Below, in pieces: positions 36,206-47,037 of a stretch of DNA of 64,000 nucleotides; position 1 is the first letter of the stretch, and every line of letters starts with the position of its first letter. The notes under the pieces are model-generated. The model had not been told where the DNA came from. It ran no database searches and was given only the letters and a program-made list of their open reading frames with translations. Origin of the DNA: Fennellomyces sp. T-0311 (Eukaryota > Mucoromycota > Mucoromycetes > Mucorales > Lichtheimiaceae). A program made the translations under genes and the position numbers. The stretch covers positions 434,001 through 498,000 of the forward strand of contig JALLLT010000001.1 of assembly GCA_025266875.1 (NCBI GenBank), read 5' to 3'.

Positions 36206-37797
36206 TCATGGATCTTGAATATGCACTAGACCCACATTATCCTCTCGATTGGCTATATGGATAAATCAAATATCAGTCAGTAACAAGTCATTTTATCCGC
36301 TGGTTTGCTTCAGTATGCTTACCAGTATCTGAAAACTCATAAAGAATGCGTTGAGCGTCTACGAGGTAATCGAGCAAAAGTCCATGGGTAGGAACGACGG
36401 GTACTTGACCAAGCGAGAGTCCATGGTATAAGCAATCCACCGAACGCCCTCCGCTGTACACCCAGTTTACGTGGCCTACAGTTCGCCAGTTTTCTCCATT
36501 CGCTGTACCCTGTTGAAGCAACATGCGGCGATTGAAACGTACTTGACGTCTATCTGTTTGCTGTCGTACTTGGACATCTCCCGCTTCCGATGGTTGTCCC
36601 TCCGACGCCGTTGATTGCGGATGATACGTGACACTAGAATAGCCACTGGTACTGCCACTGGCACCGGCGTCGTTGCTTGATGAAGCTGCTGGTACTTGAT
36701 TTGGGATTCGCAGTTGATCATTGCGTCGTGTGGGACGTTGGAACCGACCGCGACGAGTTGCTTCTCGATCGACGATCGGTGCAAAATGTTGATAGTATCG
36801 ATCTGCGTTGATCATATCCACCATTTGATGAATAACGGCTTGAGCAACTATACGAATTGCATTCTGAGGATCTGGAGCATAATTTTCCGAGTTATCCATA
36901 TGATCAAGTACTCGTTCGGCAAGGATATTGAACATATAGCCAACCAGAACATCGACTGATGGTTGATTATTTTCACCGGCTCCGCCTACGCCAGTCTGAC
37001 CCTGAGGCTCTTGAGGTACACCATAAATATCTATATAATAGTCGTCAGCAACGCCATATACATTACTTGATATGGTAACGTGCCTTCTCCAGCAGCTAAA
37101 GGAGCATGCACAGGATCTTCTTCATCTGAAAGAATGATATTTTGTTTAGAGTTATACATATTGCCCATCTACTGTACATACACAATGTCTCGCTGCCGCT
37201 ACCAGTGATAGCGCCAGTATAATCCGGGATATTCACAGGTGGGATGCTTGCGGCTGGGTTACTTGCAGGCGAGGCAACAGTAGGTGGGATATTAACAGGG
37301 GGAGAATTAGCAGGAGGAGCATTTACAGGTGGATCGTCCGTTCTGTCCTCCCGACCTCCTCTGATCCGAGGTACAGGGGAAGCACTCCGAGTTCGATCGT
37401 CCCTGCGTTCTCTGGGATCGTCTGTGCGTTCTTCTCCAGTGGTTGCACGTCCTCTCCCGGTCTTTTTACGCTTTCCCCCAGTCTTCCGAAGTATTCCTCC
37501 AGTCTTGCCACGTTTTCTTTGATTACTAGTCGATGCTGTAGTGGCACCTGTCGTGGTCGCTTCAGCTGCAAGATCTTCGGTTGCAGCATCATCCATCGTA
37601 GTATCTTCAGCCACACGTACTTCAACCGCAGAACCGCCAGTTGCAACATGTGTAGTTGCAGTGTCACGGGGTGCTCTTCTTGGTGCGCCAGCATTATCAT
37701 CGTAAGCAACTAGAGCATTTCCAGAGGATCTCGTGTTACGGGATACACTCTCAGTATCTTCGGGAGCACCGCCCTGGTTCGGTCGTCGGCGGTTCAT
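36206..37797 (-). CDS. Basic low-complexity protein, unknown function
   Basis: Four exons on the minus strand (introns 37126-37181, 37002-37066, 36253-36322) close in frame at 466 residues. The first 200 residues are rich in Arg, Lys, Ala, Thr and Pro, with repeated KTGG and DDR-type blocks (GGILRKTGGKRKKTGRGRA) and a Pro/Asn/Ile-repeat segment (PPVNIPP). The second half has a structured helical part (VDVLVGYMFNILAERVLDHM, then AIRIVAQAVIHQMVDMI) and a polar tail. The composition suits a nucleic-acid-binding or nuclear protein, but no domain is recognised. The last 47-nt exon is supported only by consensus splice signals and frame. Only the start at 37797 gives the MNRRRP beginning; an earlier in-frame ATG exists 66 bp upstream. 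Confidence 0.58.
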
Positions 37798-38447
37798 GAT
37801 AATAGACAAGTATGATTTGTTAACAATGTTTAAACAATTAATAGACATTAAAGTATCGACCAACGTATTTATATCGTATCAATGTATAAAGAATGTCAAA
37901 GTGTCAACGTTAGCTCTTTTTCACCCATTGTTGCTCCCCCTAATATAATGAGCCAATTACTGGGCATTCAATGGGCATTTGAAAAGCCAAATACTTTATT
38001 GACGATAATGAGATCCCGTTATACGTGTTCATTGTCAGTAATTTTTATGTATTTTATAATTTAACAAAGAGCTTTCAAAACAATACTAATCAGCTCTACT
38101 TTTTTTCGGATGATCTACGTATGGAAAAAAGTAAACTGGTCATAGAATGGGTACTAACTTTCCACAAGCGCGATTGATAATTCCCAACATACTTGGCAGA
38201 AAAAACAACGGCCGATACTTACCCAATAAATTTGATGGTAATAAAAAAGTGACATAATGCGAGCATTTCACAAACAATGGCTTACTAATTGAAGTATTTT
38301 CTACATTGCCTAAACAGTAATCGCAAACGAACATACTCAGAAATGAAAAAAGTGGTTGCCCAATGGACAAGTTTCATAAATACGAAAGATTTGATCTCCC
38401 CCTTGTTCAACGATTTCTCTTTCTTTTTTTCTCTCTTCAAGCATGAA
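37798..38447. other. Divergent promoter region
   Basis: 650 bp between divergently transcribed genes. AT-rich, with a T/C-rich tract just before the ATG of the plus-strand gene. The plus frame is open upstream of that ATG, but the residues there are not protein-like. Confidence 0.5.
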
Positions 38448-39584
38448 ATGTCCGCACAAGAGAGCCAACTCAACACTTCGGCTATTGCTGTAGGCCCTCC
38501 AAACGACAATAGTGATGAACCATCTTCATCTGTGCAACGTCGCCGAAAATCTCTACAACACATTCCCACTCGCCGGACTTCTACGAATACCCAGCTATCA
38601 AGTCCAATAGAGAATCAATCATACCCGAACCGCAACGATGCTGACAACAGACGCACTTCATTTGTATCCAGCATCGTAGACTCCATGACGACTCGTCGAC
38701 AAAGTAGTCTTGGGTTTATGCGCCTTGAAGAAGAATCATATCCACCACGAGAAGACGCATTTCGATACAGTCTTCGAGAAAGTCAAATGTTGGACACCCC
38801 AATGGGACCGCATTATGATCGAAACGCCCCCAATGTTTATCCGAATCTCAGCAACAATGACCATCCGATGTTACCTGAACGAATCCATTCCCGAACACCA
38901 ACAATTGCATCTCGTCCTCCAAGTTATAAAGCGTATTCATCTGAAGAACGAAATATACAACGACAGCAGGAATGGGCCGCTGCCATTCGTCTACAACAGT
39001 ATTACCACCATGAACGTCGACTACGAAGTGGTTCTCGTTGGTTACAGGAAATTTTATGGAACAGAGAGGATGAACAGGTGCATTGGAAAGATGCCTTTAC
39101 GGCTTGCTTTGCCGAACAATTCCAAGGATTTCATATGGCATTCTGGGTAGTGCTCTTTGTTTTCGTTGGTGCCATTTCGGTTTTCTTGCCTAATCTCACA
39201 AGTGCCGCATTCGCCCTATGGATACCACTCATTTTATATGTCCTGCTTGCATTCTTTATGCTATATCACCGGAAGAAACGACTGAGACGGATCCAACAGC
39301 TGGAATATCAAGTTGCACAGGCGCGTGAACGTCGTATCCGGGAATTGATGTCGGCAGTGGAATTACCTGAGAATCATTACTTTGTCACCGAGTATCGACG
39401 AAGCAGCCATGCCCATCCTGTGACCACGCTTTTACCTCCTCCACCAGCATATCAGCACAGCACAGAAACTTCCAACACAACGGTTGTAAACGAAAGCGAG
39501 TCCGGGAGGAGCCACGAACAAGAAGAGTGGAATAGGGACCATGCTGAAGAAATTGCAGAAAATGAAGAGCGTCAATATCGCTAG
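38448..39584 (+). CDS. Two-TM protein with PPxY motifs
   Basis: An intronless frame of 378 residues. The first 215 residues are polar and disordered with many Ser, Arg and Pro. The hydrophobic core at about 230-270 forms two membrane helices (MAFWVVLFVFVGAISVFLP and AAFALWIPLILYVLLAFFML) joined by a short loop. Both ends therefore face the same side, most simply the cytosol. Two PPxY motifs flank the helices, one on each side: RPPSY before them and PPPAY after them; a basic coiled stretch (RKKRLRRIQQLEYQVAQARE) follows the second helix. Membrane proteins with cytosolic PPxY motifs often recruit Rsp5/Nedd4 ligases, as Bsd2 and Ssh4 do; that role is inferred, and no homologous family is recognised. 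The stop lies 89 bp from the stop of the convergent gene. Confidence 0.78.
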   Translation: MSAQESQLNTSAIAVGPPNDNSDEPSSSVQRRRKSLQHIPTRRTSTNTQLSSPIENQSYPNRNDADNRRTSFVSSIVDSMTTRRQSSLGFMRLEEESYPPREDAFRYSLRESQMLDTPMGPHYDRNAPNVYPNLSNNDHPMLPERIHSRTPTIASRPPSYKAYSSEERNIQRQQEWAAAIRLQQYYHHERRLRSGSRWLQEILWNREDEQVHWKDAFTACFAEQFQGFHMAFWVVLFVFVGAISVFLPNLTSAAFALWIPLILYVLLAFFMLYHRKKRLRRIQQLEYQVAQARERRIRELMSAVELPENHYFVTEYRRSSHAHPVTTLLPPPPAYQHSTETSNTTVVNESESGRSHEQEEWNRDHAEEIAENEERQYR

Positions 39585-39673
39585 TCTACGTGATATGTTT
39601 TAGAATAGTGTTGTATAATACAATTACAGTTTCCTTTTTTTCAAGACTAGGTGTATAAATGTATATAGATATG

Positions 39674-41715
39674 TTACTTTCGACACTGTTTTTGATGTAC
39701 TCCGAGACAACGTGTGCAAAATCCGGTGGTACTGCATTTCGCACAACCTTTTCGGCAATTCCGGCATACGTTCCGTTTGCGCATCTTGCCTCCTGTTTTT
39801 GTTTGCAGAATCAAGCACTTGCAGTGCGATAGACCCGCCTGTTCGGTACATTCACGGCACCATTGTCCGCGACATCCTCCGGCACAACCTGTCAATTCAC
39901 ACGTGGGACATGCCACAATACCGCATCTTGTGCACTGATTGGATACATAAGCGCCATCTGGTGCCCGACATTGTATATGATAGACGCCCTGGCATTTGCT
40001 GCATGGATTTCTGGCTTCAACGCATTGTTTGCTATTCCGCTGATTGCATAGTGACAGCGGCTTTTCGCATTGGTTGCATGGGGTTGCCGTGATCTGGATA
40101 GATTTCGCACGGCATTGAGGCAGGCCACAAACTCGTATAGAGCATCTATTTACAAAGTCAGAAAATTATGCAGCAAAGAGAAGTCGTTTTTTTTTCCTTA
40201 CCGATCGCACTTTGGTGCACAGCCAAGACATTTATGAATCGGGAGAGTACCGCATGCCGCGCACATTAACATAGGTGCCGATGCACCGACATGACAAAAG
40301 TCGCACAAGTAACAGTCGATCTGAATGGGTCTACCGGCGAGTTGTTCCAGTGCATTCCGAATAACAGCCACGTCTTGACCAAACGATTGTGGTGCGTTTG
40401 GTTTACTCTCCAGTTCCTTCTTGTCAATACCACGACGCAGTGCCTTTCCCAGTTCAATCCGCTCTAGTTGTATCGGCGATCGATTTCCATACGTAGCAGC
40501 AATATGCATCAACTTTCCACCAAGCGGGAACGAATGAACTTCCCAGCAACCCTTGATCGACAGACTTCGCAAGCTCAAAAAGTTGACCAGCATATGAATC
40601 ACCGCATCCGCCGTGATAGCCGCACCATCCAACTTGACATTGTGCACCGCATGATAAAGCTGGTAATTCATCAAAGTTTGTGTCATGGCATGGATTAGAG
40701 CACTATCGACGCGATAAAGATCATGACGCAAGAACCAAATGTCGCGCCAGACGGGAGGTCGGAACGTGACTTGAAGGAACGAGCGGGATACGCTTGCCAA
40801 TCGAACACGCGTGCGTGCATCAAGATGTTTGGCAATGTTAGCCAGAGTGCTTAGTGGGAAGTCGGCCAGGTTTTGTGGTCGCGGTTGCCATTGTCCTTGA
40901 AGTCGTTCGGTGATGGACGATAGTGACCGTTGTGATAACAATTGAACAGATTCAGGTCGCATTGGCCGCACAACTTGTGGACCGTTATGTTCGATTTGTG
41001 TAAGCAAAAGTGTTTCTGTTGCTGATTGAGGATGATGAGCACCGGTATAATCCGACTGATGTGGTTTGCGCGAAAAGTAGCCGTCTGTCGGGAGAGGAGA
41101 ACCAGCAGAGATGGATAGAGCTTGCATGGCTGTAGCTGGGATGGCAGTATGTGCTACAGTTTGATACAGCTGTGATGACATTGAGGTAGCTTGTTGCTGT
41201 GGGATTTGTTGTGGAACATGCTGTTGCCAAGAAGTCGGCTGTGGCGGCGCGGGTTGCGACGGTACCCGTTGCGATGGGATTGATTGACGTGGCTCTGCTT
41301 GCGATGATGGTGGATTTGACTGTGGCTGCGCTACTGCTGGTGGCAGCGGCTGTATCTCTGTTGGTGATGTTACTGGAGCGTTGTGTTGAGGAGGAGACGT
41401 TGATGCAGTCGTAGTTGTTGCGAGAAACGATAGTCCCAGTGTCGGTGACGGAATATCCACCTCCTTTGGATTATCAGGCTTTTGAATCGCTACTGGATTT
41501 GTCTTTGAAGCAAGATCAGATTGCCCGGAACGTGCTGCAATATAAGCGACATCTGCTTCACAAAGTCGATCGAGAGGAACGGCAATCATTCCACCTCCAT
41601 TTTTGCGTAATTTGACTTTGGTATTTTGGAATAAACCAATGTAGGAAGCTTCGACTTCAAATTTGCCGTCGCTGCCTTTCCAATTTCTCATTGATTGAGC
41701 TTGTGTGTCGGTCAT
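39674..41715 (-). CDS. SHD1 / F-box / Cys-rich multidomain protein
   Basis: Two exons on the minus strand (intron 40146-40201) give 661 residues. Residues about 8-65 match the SLA1 homology domain 1 (MRNWKGSDGKFEVEASYIGL, KVKLRKNGG, PLDRLCEADVAYI), which in Sla1 binds NPFxD endocytic signals. A Pro/Gln/Ser-rich linker follows. An F-box lies near residue 290 (LADFPLSTLANIAKHLDART), then leucine-rich, LRR-like segments (LSLRSLSIKGCWEVHSFPL). The C-terminal 180 residues hold about 30 cysteines in CxxC pairs (CYLCDFC, CSKCQG, CTRCGIVACPTC, CRNCRKGCAKC), resembling zinc-binding fingers. F-box proteins are SCF ligase receptors. Spliced, the Cys-rich tail is in frame to a stop. A bridging role between endocytic cargo and SCF is a hypothesis. 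Confidence 0.85.
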
Positions 41716-41790
41716 CCCTGCATTCGTTTGGAAAAAAAGACGGGTATCGTGTGTGTGACACCCTGAGTACTCCGTAGCAATTCCTTGCTT

Positions 41791-42060
41791 TTATTTTTGC
41801 CAGCTTTTTTTGTTGTCAGCCCAGAAATGGTTGTACAAAGGCTTTGCCCCTCGGGATAGCATGATATCTTCATTAACGCACAGACAGCAGTAACGACATT
41901 CCTGAATTGTCATCTCATAACAAAGAATGAAATTCACTTCTTTACACAGGCATTGGAGCTCTTGTACATAATTACGGATGCGTATCTCTATTAATTTAAA
42001 CTTTTCAGCTACGTCGATCCTTTTTCTTTGTACGTACCGACATTCTTTATGTGTTACCAT
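41791..42060 (-). CDS. Possible small cysteine-containing protein
   Basis: A frame of 89 codons from an internal ATG (MVTHKECRYVQRKRIDVAEK), open further upstream for another 22 codons. Eight cysteines fall in the C-terminal half, with paired spacing (QCLCKE, CRYCCLC), which might bind metal. No domain is recognised and no splice partner was found. It lies between the promoter of the F-box gene and repeat-rich DNA. It may be a real short gene or a chance frame. Confidence 0.3.
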   Translation of the reverse strand: MVTHKECRYVQRKRIDVAEKFKLIEIRIRNYVQELQCLCKEVNFILCYEMTIQECRYCCLCVNEDIMLSRGAKPLYNHFWADNKKSWQK

Positions 42061-43018
42061 GACCTTAATGGCCAAACATGTCCAGTGCAACAGGTGATAA
42101 GGGCTTTTGGAGTGTTCACCTTGCACTTACTCGTACTTTTTTTCGCCTTAAATTAAAATATGTTACATTGGGTTAACTAGAAAATAAAGTTGTTATTGAG
42201 CCCCTTGTGGCGTTTTTGAAGTCTAATGATTCCACTGGAAGCCAAGAGTATCTTCTGGCCATCTGGTAATGTAACAGAGTCATTAATTGGAAAGGCTAAT
42301 AATAGCGAAGGTTGATGGATTTTCCTTGCCCATAGTAGATTACCCCTGCAACGGAATGCTGCTACCGTTGTCGCATCTTTGGTAGAAGTGTAGTATTATC
42401 CTCTCAGATAGGTACCAAAATAGTGATTAGTTGGTCAGAAAGAAACTATGTATGCAGTCAATTGGACGAGTTGCTTTCAAATAATGAAGAATTAAAATTT
42501 GCAGCCAGCCATTTGGTCAAAAATCTAGGTCATTCTTTCTATTTTAATTACTTCTACTTAATACGCAAGTACTGAACAGCTTATATAGTAATATCACGAT
42601 AATCAGGATCATTTTTAGTCGGTGGTATGTACGTAACGCTTTTATCACTTTTGCAAAGTCATAAGGTTTGCATACGCACCACCACCTACTGATATCACTT
42701 TTCATTTAATAAAGTACATGATAATGACGAGTGACAGATATGTTTCTACATCTTCAAAATTTGCGCCCACATGCATACTTGCCAAGTAGCTTAACATTTT
42801 AGGATCTCGTTTCGATATATTGTGCGATGTGTAAAGTTCGGGTTATCTTTTTGAATTTGGCGGAATATATTCAGTTTATGATTGTAATATATGTTGAAGA
42901 TAGAAGGCTACATAGCACTTTACATAAAGTAGATAAGATATTTTTATTAGATAGTGATTTGATACATGATCATAGACCAGTTATTCTAGAATATTTACTG
43001 ATCCGCTGGGCATTATGC
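42061..43018. other. Intergenic region
   Basis: AT-rich DNA between minus-strand genes, with no supportable gene. A 67-codon plus-strand frame at 42827-43030 runs into the 3' end of the reductase gene and shows no motif. Confidence 0.55.
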
Positions 43019-43909
43019 TTAAAGAAGTAGGGATTTGTTTGCTTCGAGCCATTGAGCCAGTGTTTCAGGCTTACGCTTAAGGAGGATGGAAAATCCGGGG
43101 GTGACCTGGACTGGGGCAGTATTTTCTTTCAAAAATTCGTACGCCAGGATGTGCGGTAAGCCGGCCTTCTCGATCAAGGTCTTGTATTTCTCCTCCGGCG
43201 TAGTCTTGATGTAGGAAATTTTACGTCCCAGAGCCTTGGTGAGGATTTCAGCACGATCTGCTGAGTTGACAACATCACCGATCAACTCATATACTGCATC
43301 GCCGTGCTTCTCGACCGGTTCTTGCAAGATATTTGCTGCCACGAGACCAACATCGTTTGTTGAAGTCCACGCTTGTTCGATATCTGGATCGATTGTATCG
43401 ACGATGGCATTGGCAAACTTGATACTGTTAAATTCGACCGTCAGATGATTAATAAAAAATCGGGCAGCTCGGATCGCAACATAGGCACCACGGTTAGGGA
43501 TATTCACAATTCCTTCCTCGCTGCGACGGTTTGCTTCCCCAATAACCGATGAGCGCCAAGGGAAAATTGTTGAGATCGACGAGTTGTGGACGATTTGTTT
43601 AACACCAGCAGCATAAGCCTTTTCCGCAATGGCAACCTTGTACTTGGGGAAGTTGAAGACATTGTCAGGGCTCAACAAAAGGAAGAGACGCGTGTGTCCA
43701 GCAATGGTGTCTTCAAAAGGCTTCAAGTCAGCCAATTCACCTTGGACCACTGTCAAGTTTGAATCGTCACCAAAGACCGTTTTTGCCTTTTCGGGCGATC
43801 GGGTATAAACCGTGACGAGGACTTTGTTCTTCAAGAGCTCCTTGACTGTAGCGGTGCCAACGTTTCCTGTGCCACCAATAACGTAGATGCGTTCAGTTGT
43901 TGTTGTCAT
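43019..43909 (-). CDS. NmrA-like NAD(P)-binding protein, copy 1
   Basis: An intronless gene of 296 residues on the minus strand. The N-terminal Rossmann motif is GGTGNVG (IYVIGGTGNVGTATVKELLK), followed by VTVYTRSPEKA, where the Arg after the second strand is typical of NADP-binding atypical SDRs. The core reads VKQIVHNSSISTIFPWRSSV. Later blocks such as WTSTNDVGLVAANIL and YELIGDVVNSADRAEIL fit the NmrA/HSCARG-like family. Members act as redox sensors or as small-molecule reductases; the substrate is not readable here. A second full copy lies at 50562 and a decayed one at 48479. ATG at 43909 directly precedes the Rossmann strand. Confidence 0.9.
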   Translation of the reverse strand: MTTTTERIYVIGGTGNVGTATVKELLKNKVLVTVYTRSPEKAKTVFGDDSNLTVVQGELADLKPFEDTIAGHTRLFLLLSPDNVFNFPKYKVAIAEKAYAAGVKQIVHNSSISTIFPWRSSVIGEANRRSEEGIVNIPNRGAYVAIRAARFFINHLTVEFNSIKFANAIVDTIDPDIEQAWTSTNDVGLVAANILQEPVEKHGDAVYELIGDVVNSADRAEILTKALGRKISYIKTTPEEKYKTLIEKAGLPHILAYEFLKENTAPVQVTPGFSILLKRKPETLAQWLEANKSLLL

Positions 43910-46574
43910 GTTTCTGTATTGATATAAGGAATAGAAAAACTTGACACGAATTAAAGATGCTATATATATATACTTTGGTTGCTTTCTCTTGATGTTGAAC
44001 GACGGATTAAATTATCCGTGTCCCTACGTAATTTTTCCGGTACCTTGCTTACATCCCTGTTGTGTATTACTCTATTTATATCACTTACCATATATGTCTT
44101 TGACACGACTCCCATATTTTTGGGCTTTTTTTTTATCTTTACGCTATACTACTCAATTTATTTGCTTAAGAGCATACAATAACTCTAACTAAAGTGACTA
44201 ATATGCAATACACCTGGGTGCCAGTAAATCGCATAATTTCTACGTAATCCATCAGGCGCGGCGTATCATATTGTAATTACTAATCAATCAGATTGGCAGA
44301 ATAAGTCGCATGGCTTCTTAAAATGCGTATTGACGGTCCCAACTTCCTTGAGTATGCTAATCAACTTGGTACTTAACTCTCACAAGAAGATACAGTATTT
44401 TGAATCTATGGTCTGTCAAAAAAAGGCATCGGTCTAAAGCCTTTTATATCTCTGTCCATAACAACGTTCTATGTACGTGTATAATTTCTCAACTGTAAAA
44501 GAAAGTAAGAATCTATTGTAAAAGGTATTTGTAATGTTGACTGGTTAGGATTACTATGTAGTATCCTTACCAGGCACGTATATAGCAATACAAAATAGAC
44601 AGTCGATTCCACAAAGTATAGAGGTTGTAATTAGCATAAGTTATTGTTCCAGTGTTTCCGACGCACAGTCCATTAATTTAAAGAGGGCACACATACGTAA
44701 TCTTATCGGTGACTTTTTTTCTGAAGAATATATCTCAAGCGAGATAACACCCGGACAAACCGGGCAGCATTCACCGGTATAGAAGTAATAAGCTGGAAAA
44801 GACAAGGTAGTGTATACAGCTTATAGTATAGGCATTCTCGGAGGAAATTCTAATGGTGGGGCTAACAAAGTTTCCAATTTCTAACTAAAAGAAAACTGGG
44901 TTTATCGCCTGGGAGGATGGACTCTTCGAATGACCAACTTGTTATGTATCACCTTCCTCGGCTACAGTGAAGTGTTGGAGCTATTCCCTAGAAAAGATTT
45001 CAAGATATAGAAAGCAATCGAGCAGTAACACAAAATTAGTCTCATTGGGCATCTCCTTGATAGCAATGGTTTTAAGAGCAGTTTCATCGACAACAAAAGT
45101 GACATAAATGGACACTGTTGTTATCATGTATAAAATCATGTTCTAGATATTTTGCGTTGAAAGATGATAGATGCCCAAAACTTTGCACCATCGATAACTA
45201 TATGATTGTATATCCCCTCATGACTCTGAGCATTTTGCTTTTACACACTAACCCCGTGGAAATGCTCCTATACGTAATAAAGCGACATAAAAATGGTTGT
45301 ACAATGTTCCCAAGGGATTGTCACAAGGTTACCTTATGAAGGGCAATGTCGCTATTTTGGGAATGACAGTAGTATGCTTAGAAATCAATGCTGTTAATTT
45401 AAGAACGTATGCTATTGTCGGTTGATGTGATGTACATGTTTATAATTTTACTTTACTAATAACACCTTTAATTTCTAAGCATGTCATAAGACTGCTAGTT
45501 GTTCGACAGTTGCCGTTAAAATGGCGATACTGCAATTGTTTTTGGGTAATGCACTTTTCTCCATAACCTGGGATAGCAGTAAGTTTGAAATGACCTTAGA
45601 TTGGCAGGTATTTTATTCTGTCCTTTTACATAATGCATTTATTCTTGATAGAAATTTTGGTTACTGCCTCTACATTTTGTAATGCTTCCAGAAATTACTA
45701 TGTTCAACATGAAGTCTTTATGATACACAATATACAAAGATTTCCTTTCTGGAGTGTTTACGGAGGTCAATGTTAACTTTGGGAAATACAGTCGGACTCC
45801 TACTGGTTTTCGCAAAAATCGAGGTCATTGCTAACTGTTTTGCTACTGGGAAATCATTCATAAGTGCCGTGGAAAGCAGGATTGTGCAAAAAACCGGTGT
45901 TACGAAAACCTAAGTTCTATTGTACTGTTCATATTTCGTTCGCAACAAGCAGATGGAAACGACAGCCAGGACACACAACAAGTGGAATATCATGAGTATT
46001 CTGACTTTCTTCCATATTCAGTCTATGTATACTTCTCGTATATCTAATGCACACAATTAGTGTACCGAATCAGATGTTTGACTTGATTCGCTTATGCCTT
46101 CAAGGGACTCTTAGATATAGCCTATTACATTGCGATCTTCTGCACAAGCTAGGGCAGGGTTGAAGCGCCTGGGGTAGCAGTATAAAGTACCGCGCCAATC
46201 GTCTTAAGACTTAAGGCGGAGAAGAGTAACCTATAAGAGCAAGGGAAACGGTAAGACATGCCCAATGAATTTCATAGTTAACGCATATTACCGAAGTGGT
46301 GCTGGACGATGCTTCTGGCCCAACGGGGTGATGGCTCGGACTATCAGTTTACTACGGCGGATAGAAGCCGGAAACAAGCTGTAGTTTGAAATTTAGATGG
46401 ACATCTTTTATTTATCAAAATGGTGCCTGTTACGGTGCCTGATAAAAATTTCTTATCTACAAAAAAAGCTACTGGACAATGCTGGTACTAAAATAAAAAA
46501 AACCTCGTGTTGCCAGGCCACGAAAAAACTTTAATATACTTTCTTCTTTACGTTACCTAATGTTTGTGCTTATC
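43910..46574. other. Repeat-rich intergenic region
   Basis: About 2.7 kb, AT-rich, without a confident gene. A degenerate inverted repeat lies at 45343-45534. A frame of 73 codons at 45118-45339 (plus) ends next to it and has no motif. Small stem-loops such as CTTAAGACTTAAG near 46203 occur. The region looks like old mobile-element debris. Confidence 0.45.
45343..45534. repeat. Degenerate inverted repeat
   Basis: The left arm begins GCAATGTCGCTATTTT and ends ATGCTTAGAAAT at 45385. The right arm, read in reverse complement, begins GCAGTATCGCCATTTT and ends ATGCTTAGAAAT. The outer 16 bp match at most positions and the inner 12 bp match exactly, while the right arm has an insertion between them. 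This may be a decayed fold-back element. Confidence 0.5.
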
Positions 46575-47037
46575 ATGGGAAGAACTAAAGGAAGCCGAAA
46601 CAAGCTGAAGAAATTAAACAAAGGTCAGGTGACCTTACACCGCTACACTGCTGAGCATTCATCAGTCTTAGCCGCCGAAGCTAGCAGAGATACTATCGTC
46701 GGTAACACCAAAGTCACTGCATGCAGTTACAAAAGAAGCACGTCCGATAGCGCAAACAGTGAGGTGTATGTCTTAATCGTAAATAAAGTCACCATGTTTG
46801 ACACATATGCTCTAGGACCAGCCGGAAAACCATCCAGAAAATCACGGTTCTGCTGCCGCTTGCCCCAATGATGAACACATTACTTTGGAAGCGCTTATGC
46901 GGGAGGTAGAAGGAGATATGCATTGGGCCGTAGATGAACCTACAACAATCGATGATGACCCGATATTTCGTGTTGATGAACCAACTGGATCGGATGAAGA
47001 TTTGGCTGAGGCGGAAAGCGCGGTTCGGAAACGATGA
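46575..47037 (+). CDS. Small basic-to-acidic protein, unknown
   Basis: Two exons (intron 46764-46815) give 136 residues: a basic start (MGRTKGSRNKLKKLNKGQ) and a strongly acidic second half (DEPTTIDDDPIFRVDEPTGS). The exon join is supported by consensus splice ends and by the change from a stop-bound frame to a long acidic one. Beyond the stop, another frame reads protein-like again (RLTPEEMECLKKIAVGP, then YDLFWKTLRYARIRTY), so the gene may once have been longer and be truncated. The surrounding DNA is repeat-rich; an origin in a mobile element is possible. No family is recognised. Confidence 0.4.
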
